Under the pieces are notes generated by a model. The model was not told the DNA's origin and searched no databases. It was given only the letters and a program-made list of their open reading frames with translations. Both the position numbers and the translations under genes were made by a program. A stretch of DNA of 6,173 nucleotides, taken from assembly GCA_016931365.1 (NCBI GenBank), contig JAFGEY010000160.1:1-6173 (forward strand), given 5' to 3'. Below, in pieces: positions 4,991-6,173 of the stretch (its first letter is position 1; each line of letters opens with the position of its first letter). The DNA is from Anaerolineae bacterium. Lineage in GTDB: Bacteria; Chloroflexota; Anaerolineae; JAFGEY01.

Positions 4991-6007
4991 ATGTTGATTC
5001 CGGGACTGATTCCAGACCTGATTTCGATTGCGCGGGTCAAGCAGCGCTATCTGACCGAGCTGTTCCAAAGCAGAAATGTCGTCGCCTGCGGCGTTGGGCT
5101 CAAGGAAACCGACGGCGTGCTGACCGACGAGCCGTGCATCGTCGTTTCGGTGAGCCAAAAACTGCCCAAGTCGCAGCTCAGCGCGGCCGACCTGGTACCC
5201 AAGATGCTCGACTCGTTCAAGACCGACGTGCAAGAGACGGGCGTTTTCGTCGCCCAGCAGGCCGACCCCAAACAAAAGTATCGCCCGGCGATACCGGGCA
5301 TTTCATGCGGGCATATCGGGGTGACAGCGGGCACCCTGGGTTGTCTGGTGCGGCGCGGCGAGCAGGTGTTCATCCTTAGCAACAATCACGTCCTCGCCAA
5401 CACCAACAAAGCCAGCAAAGGCGATCCGATCGTCCAGCCGGGGCCATACGACGGCGGAACGCTTGACGATCAGATCGCCACGCTGGAAGACTGGGTGCCG
5501 CTGCAAACGGGCGTTCAGCAGCCTGGCCGTTCGTGGGCCAAGCTGCTCGCTGACCTGATCAACTCGCTCGCCAAATTCTTTGGTTCGACCAACCGGCTGA
5601 ACGTCACCCGGGCCAGGGCGATTGAAAACACGGTTGATTGCGCCATCGCCAGGCCGCTCTCGTCCGATCTGGTCAGGCCCGAGATTTTGGAGATCGGGCG
5701 GCCCAAGGGCATCAGCGGGGGTGCGCTGGGGATGAAGGTGCAAAAAACCGGGCGCACCACCGGCTACACCACCGGCCAGATCACCCAAATCGACGTGACG
5801 GTGCAGATCGATTACGGCGGACAGCCGGTGACCTTTGTCGATCAATGGATGGCCACGCGCATGAGCGCGGGCGGCGATTCCGGTTCAGCGGTGCTGGACA
5901 TGCAGGGCAACGTGATGGGGTTGCTCTTTGCCGGGTCGGATATGGCGACGCTGATCAACCCCATCCAACTGGTGCTCGACGCGCTCAAGGTGGAGCTTGT
6001 GACCTGA
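4991..6007 (+). CDS. NAL1-like trypsin-fold serine protease, cytoplasmic
   Basis: This 338-residue protein joins an N-terminal domain (about 12-88, shared with the small upstream protein) to a chymotrypsin-like protease domain (about 104-335). The triad is readable: His133 in LSNNHVLAN, Asp216 in NTVDCAIARP and Ser297 in GGDSGSAV. The conserved KTGRTTGYTTGQI segment (252-264) and the ending MGLLFAGSD (309-317) resemble bacterial relatives of plant NARROW LEAF 1 (NAL1); this family placement is from memory of motifs. No signal peptide or membrane anchor is present, unlike secreted trypsins and HtrA proteases, and no PDZ domain is seen. The only good start is ATG 4991, one base after the upstream stop; AGGGGTG (4977-4983), inside the previous gene, is its ribosome binding site. 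A stretch at about 172-210 between His and Asp is longer than a minimal trypsin core. Substrate unknown. No clear terminator follows. Confidence 0.9.
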   Translation: MLIPGLIPDLISIARVKQRYLTELFQSRNVVACGVGLKETDGVLTDEPCIVVSVSQKLPKSQLSAADLVPKMLDSFKTDVQETGVFVAQQADPKQKYRPAIPGISCGHIGVTAGTLGCLVRRGEQVFILSNNHVLANTNKASKGDPIVQPGPYDGGTLDDQIATLEDWVPLQTGVQQPGRSWAKLLADLINSLAKFFGSTNRLNVTRARAIENTVDCAIARPLSSDLVRPEILEIGRPKGISGGALGMKVQKTGRTTGYTTGQITQIDVTVQIDYGGQPVTFVDQWMATRMSAGGDSGSAVLDMQGNVMGLLFAGSDMATLINPIQLVLDALKVELVT

Positions 6008-6059
6008 TGTTGGGCTTGTTTACGGGCATCAAGGTTAATTCCAGCAGCGCCGTTTATTT

Positions 6060-6088
6060 TTGACAAAACGCGCGTTTGGGGTTATACT
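6060..6088 (+). promoter_or_regulatory. Near-consensus promoter with palindromic spacer
   Basis: A perfect TTGACA (6060-6065), a 17-bp spacer and TATACT (6083-6088, 5 of 6) make this the strongest plus-strand promoter in the window, with a start near 6095. The spacer contains AAACGCGCGTTT (6066-6077), a perfect 12-bp palindrome, exactly where a repressor would block polymerase. Its target lies beyond the right edge. Confidence 0.7.
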
Positions 6089-6136
6089 AAGGGTTCATAA
6101 AAATATAACTTCCCGCACCCGTCAAGCAGGGGGCGG

Positions 6137-6173
6137 ATGTGCCCGAGGATGAATCGTGTAGTTCCATTGCGGA
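6137..6173 (+). CDS. Possible start of a gene running off the right edge
   Basis: Two in-frame ATGs (6137 and 6149) open a frame with no stop to the window end, reading MCPRMNRVVPLR. AGGGGG (6128-6133) is the only ribosome-binding-like sequence: three bases from the first ATG and fifteen from the second, neither ideal. A small hairpin (CCGC.CCC 6113-6120 with GGG.GCGG 6129-6136) would bury it. Twelve residues are too few to name a product, and the transcript could equally be an untranslated RNA. Confidence 0.2.
   Translation, partial: MCPRMNRVVPLR

Overview
The window looks like a stretch of a free-living bacterium's chromosome, moderately GC-rich. It carries five convincing protein genes and one unusually rich intergenic region. 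The domain mix suggests the Chloroflexota (Anaerolineae-like), but this is inference from style, not proof: a membrane-sensor histidine kinase, a solitary XdhC-type factor, a short primary-type sigma factor with an acidic N-terminus, a NAL1-like trypsin-fold protease, and intergenic palindromic repeats.

Layout from the left. Bases 1-85 hold an 18-bp tandem repeat cut by the window edge. A plus-strand orphan sensor histidine kinase follows (247-1875), then, after its own sigma70-type promoter, an XdhC/CoxI-family molybdenum-enzyme maturation factor (1992-2774). These two converge on a minus-strand RpoD/SigA-like sigma factor (2891-3988), whose transcript should end at a strong intrinsic hairpin at 2825-2865.

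The 731-bp gap 3989-4719 is the busiest noncoding part. It has an AT-rich core (4221-4330, about 29% GC) with two back-to-back sigma70-type promoters: TTGATA-17-TATAAT leftward towards the sigma gene and TTGCAA-17-TATACT rightward. The sigma transcript would have a leader of about 265 nt containing a GC-rich, potentially folded block. The rightward transcript would run through a nested inverted repeat of about 180 bp (4392-4569) and a second, REP-like palindrome (4620-4687) before reaching the next genes.

The right part is a two-gene unit. The first gene encodes an 89-residue protein (4720-4989). One base later starts a 338-residue cytoplasmic serine protease (4991-6007) with a visible His133/Asp216/Ser297 triad. 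The small protein is a free-standing paralogue of the protease's own N-terminal domain. This protease plus stand-alone N-domain pair is the best candidate for an undescribed functional module. A near-consensus promoter whose spacer is a perfect 12-bp palindrome (6060-6088) then fires towards something beyond the right edge.
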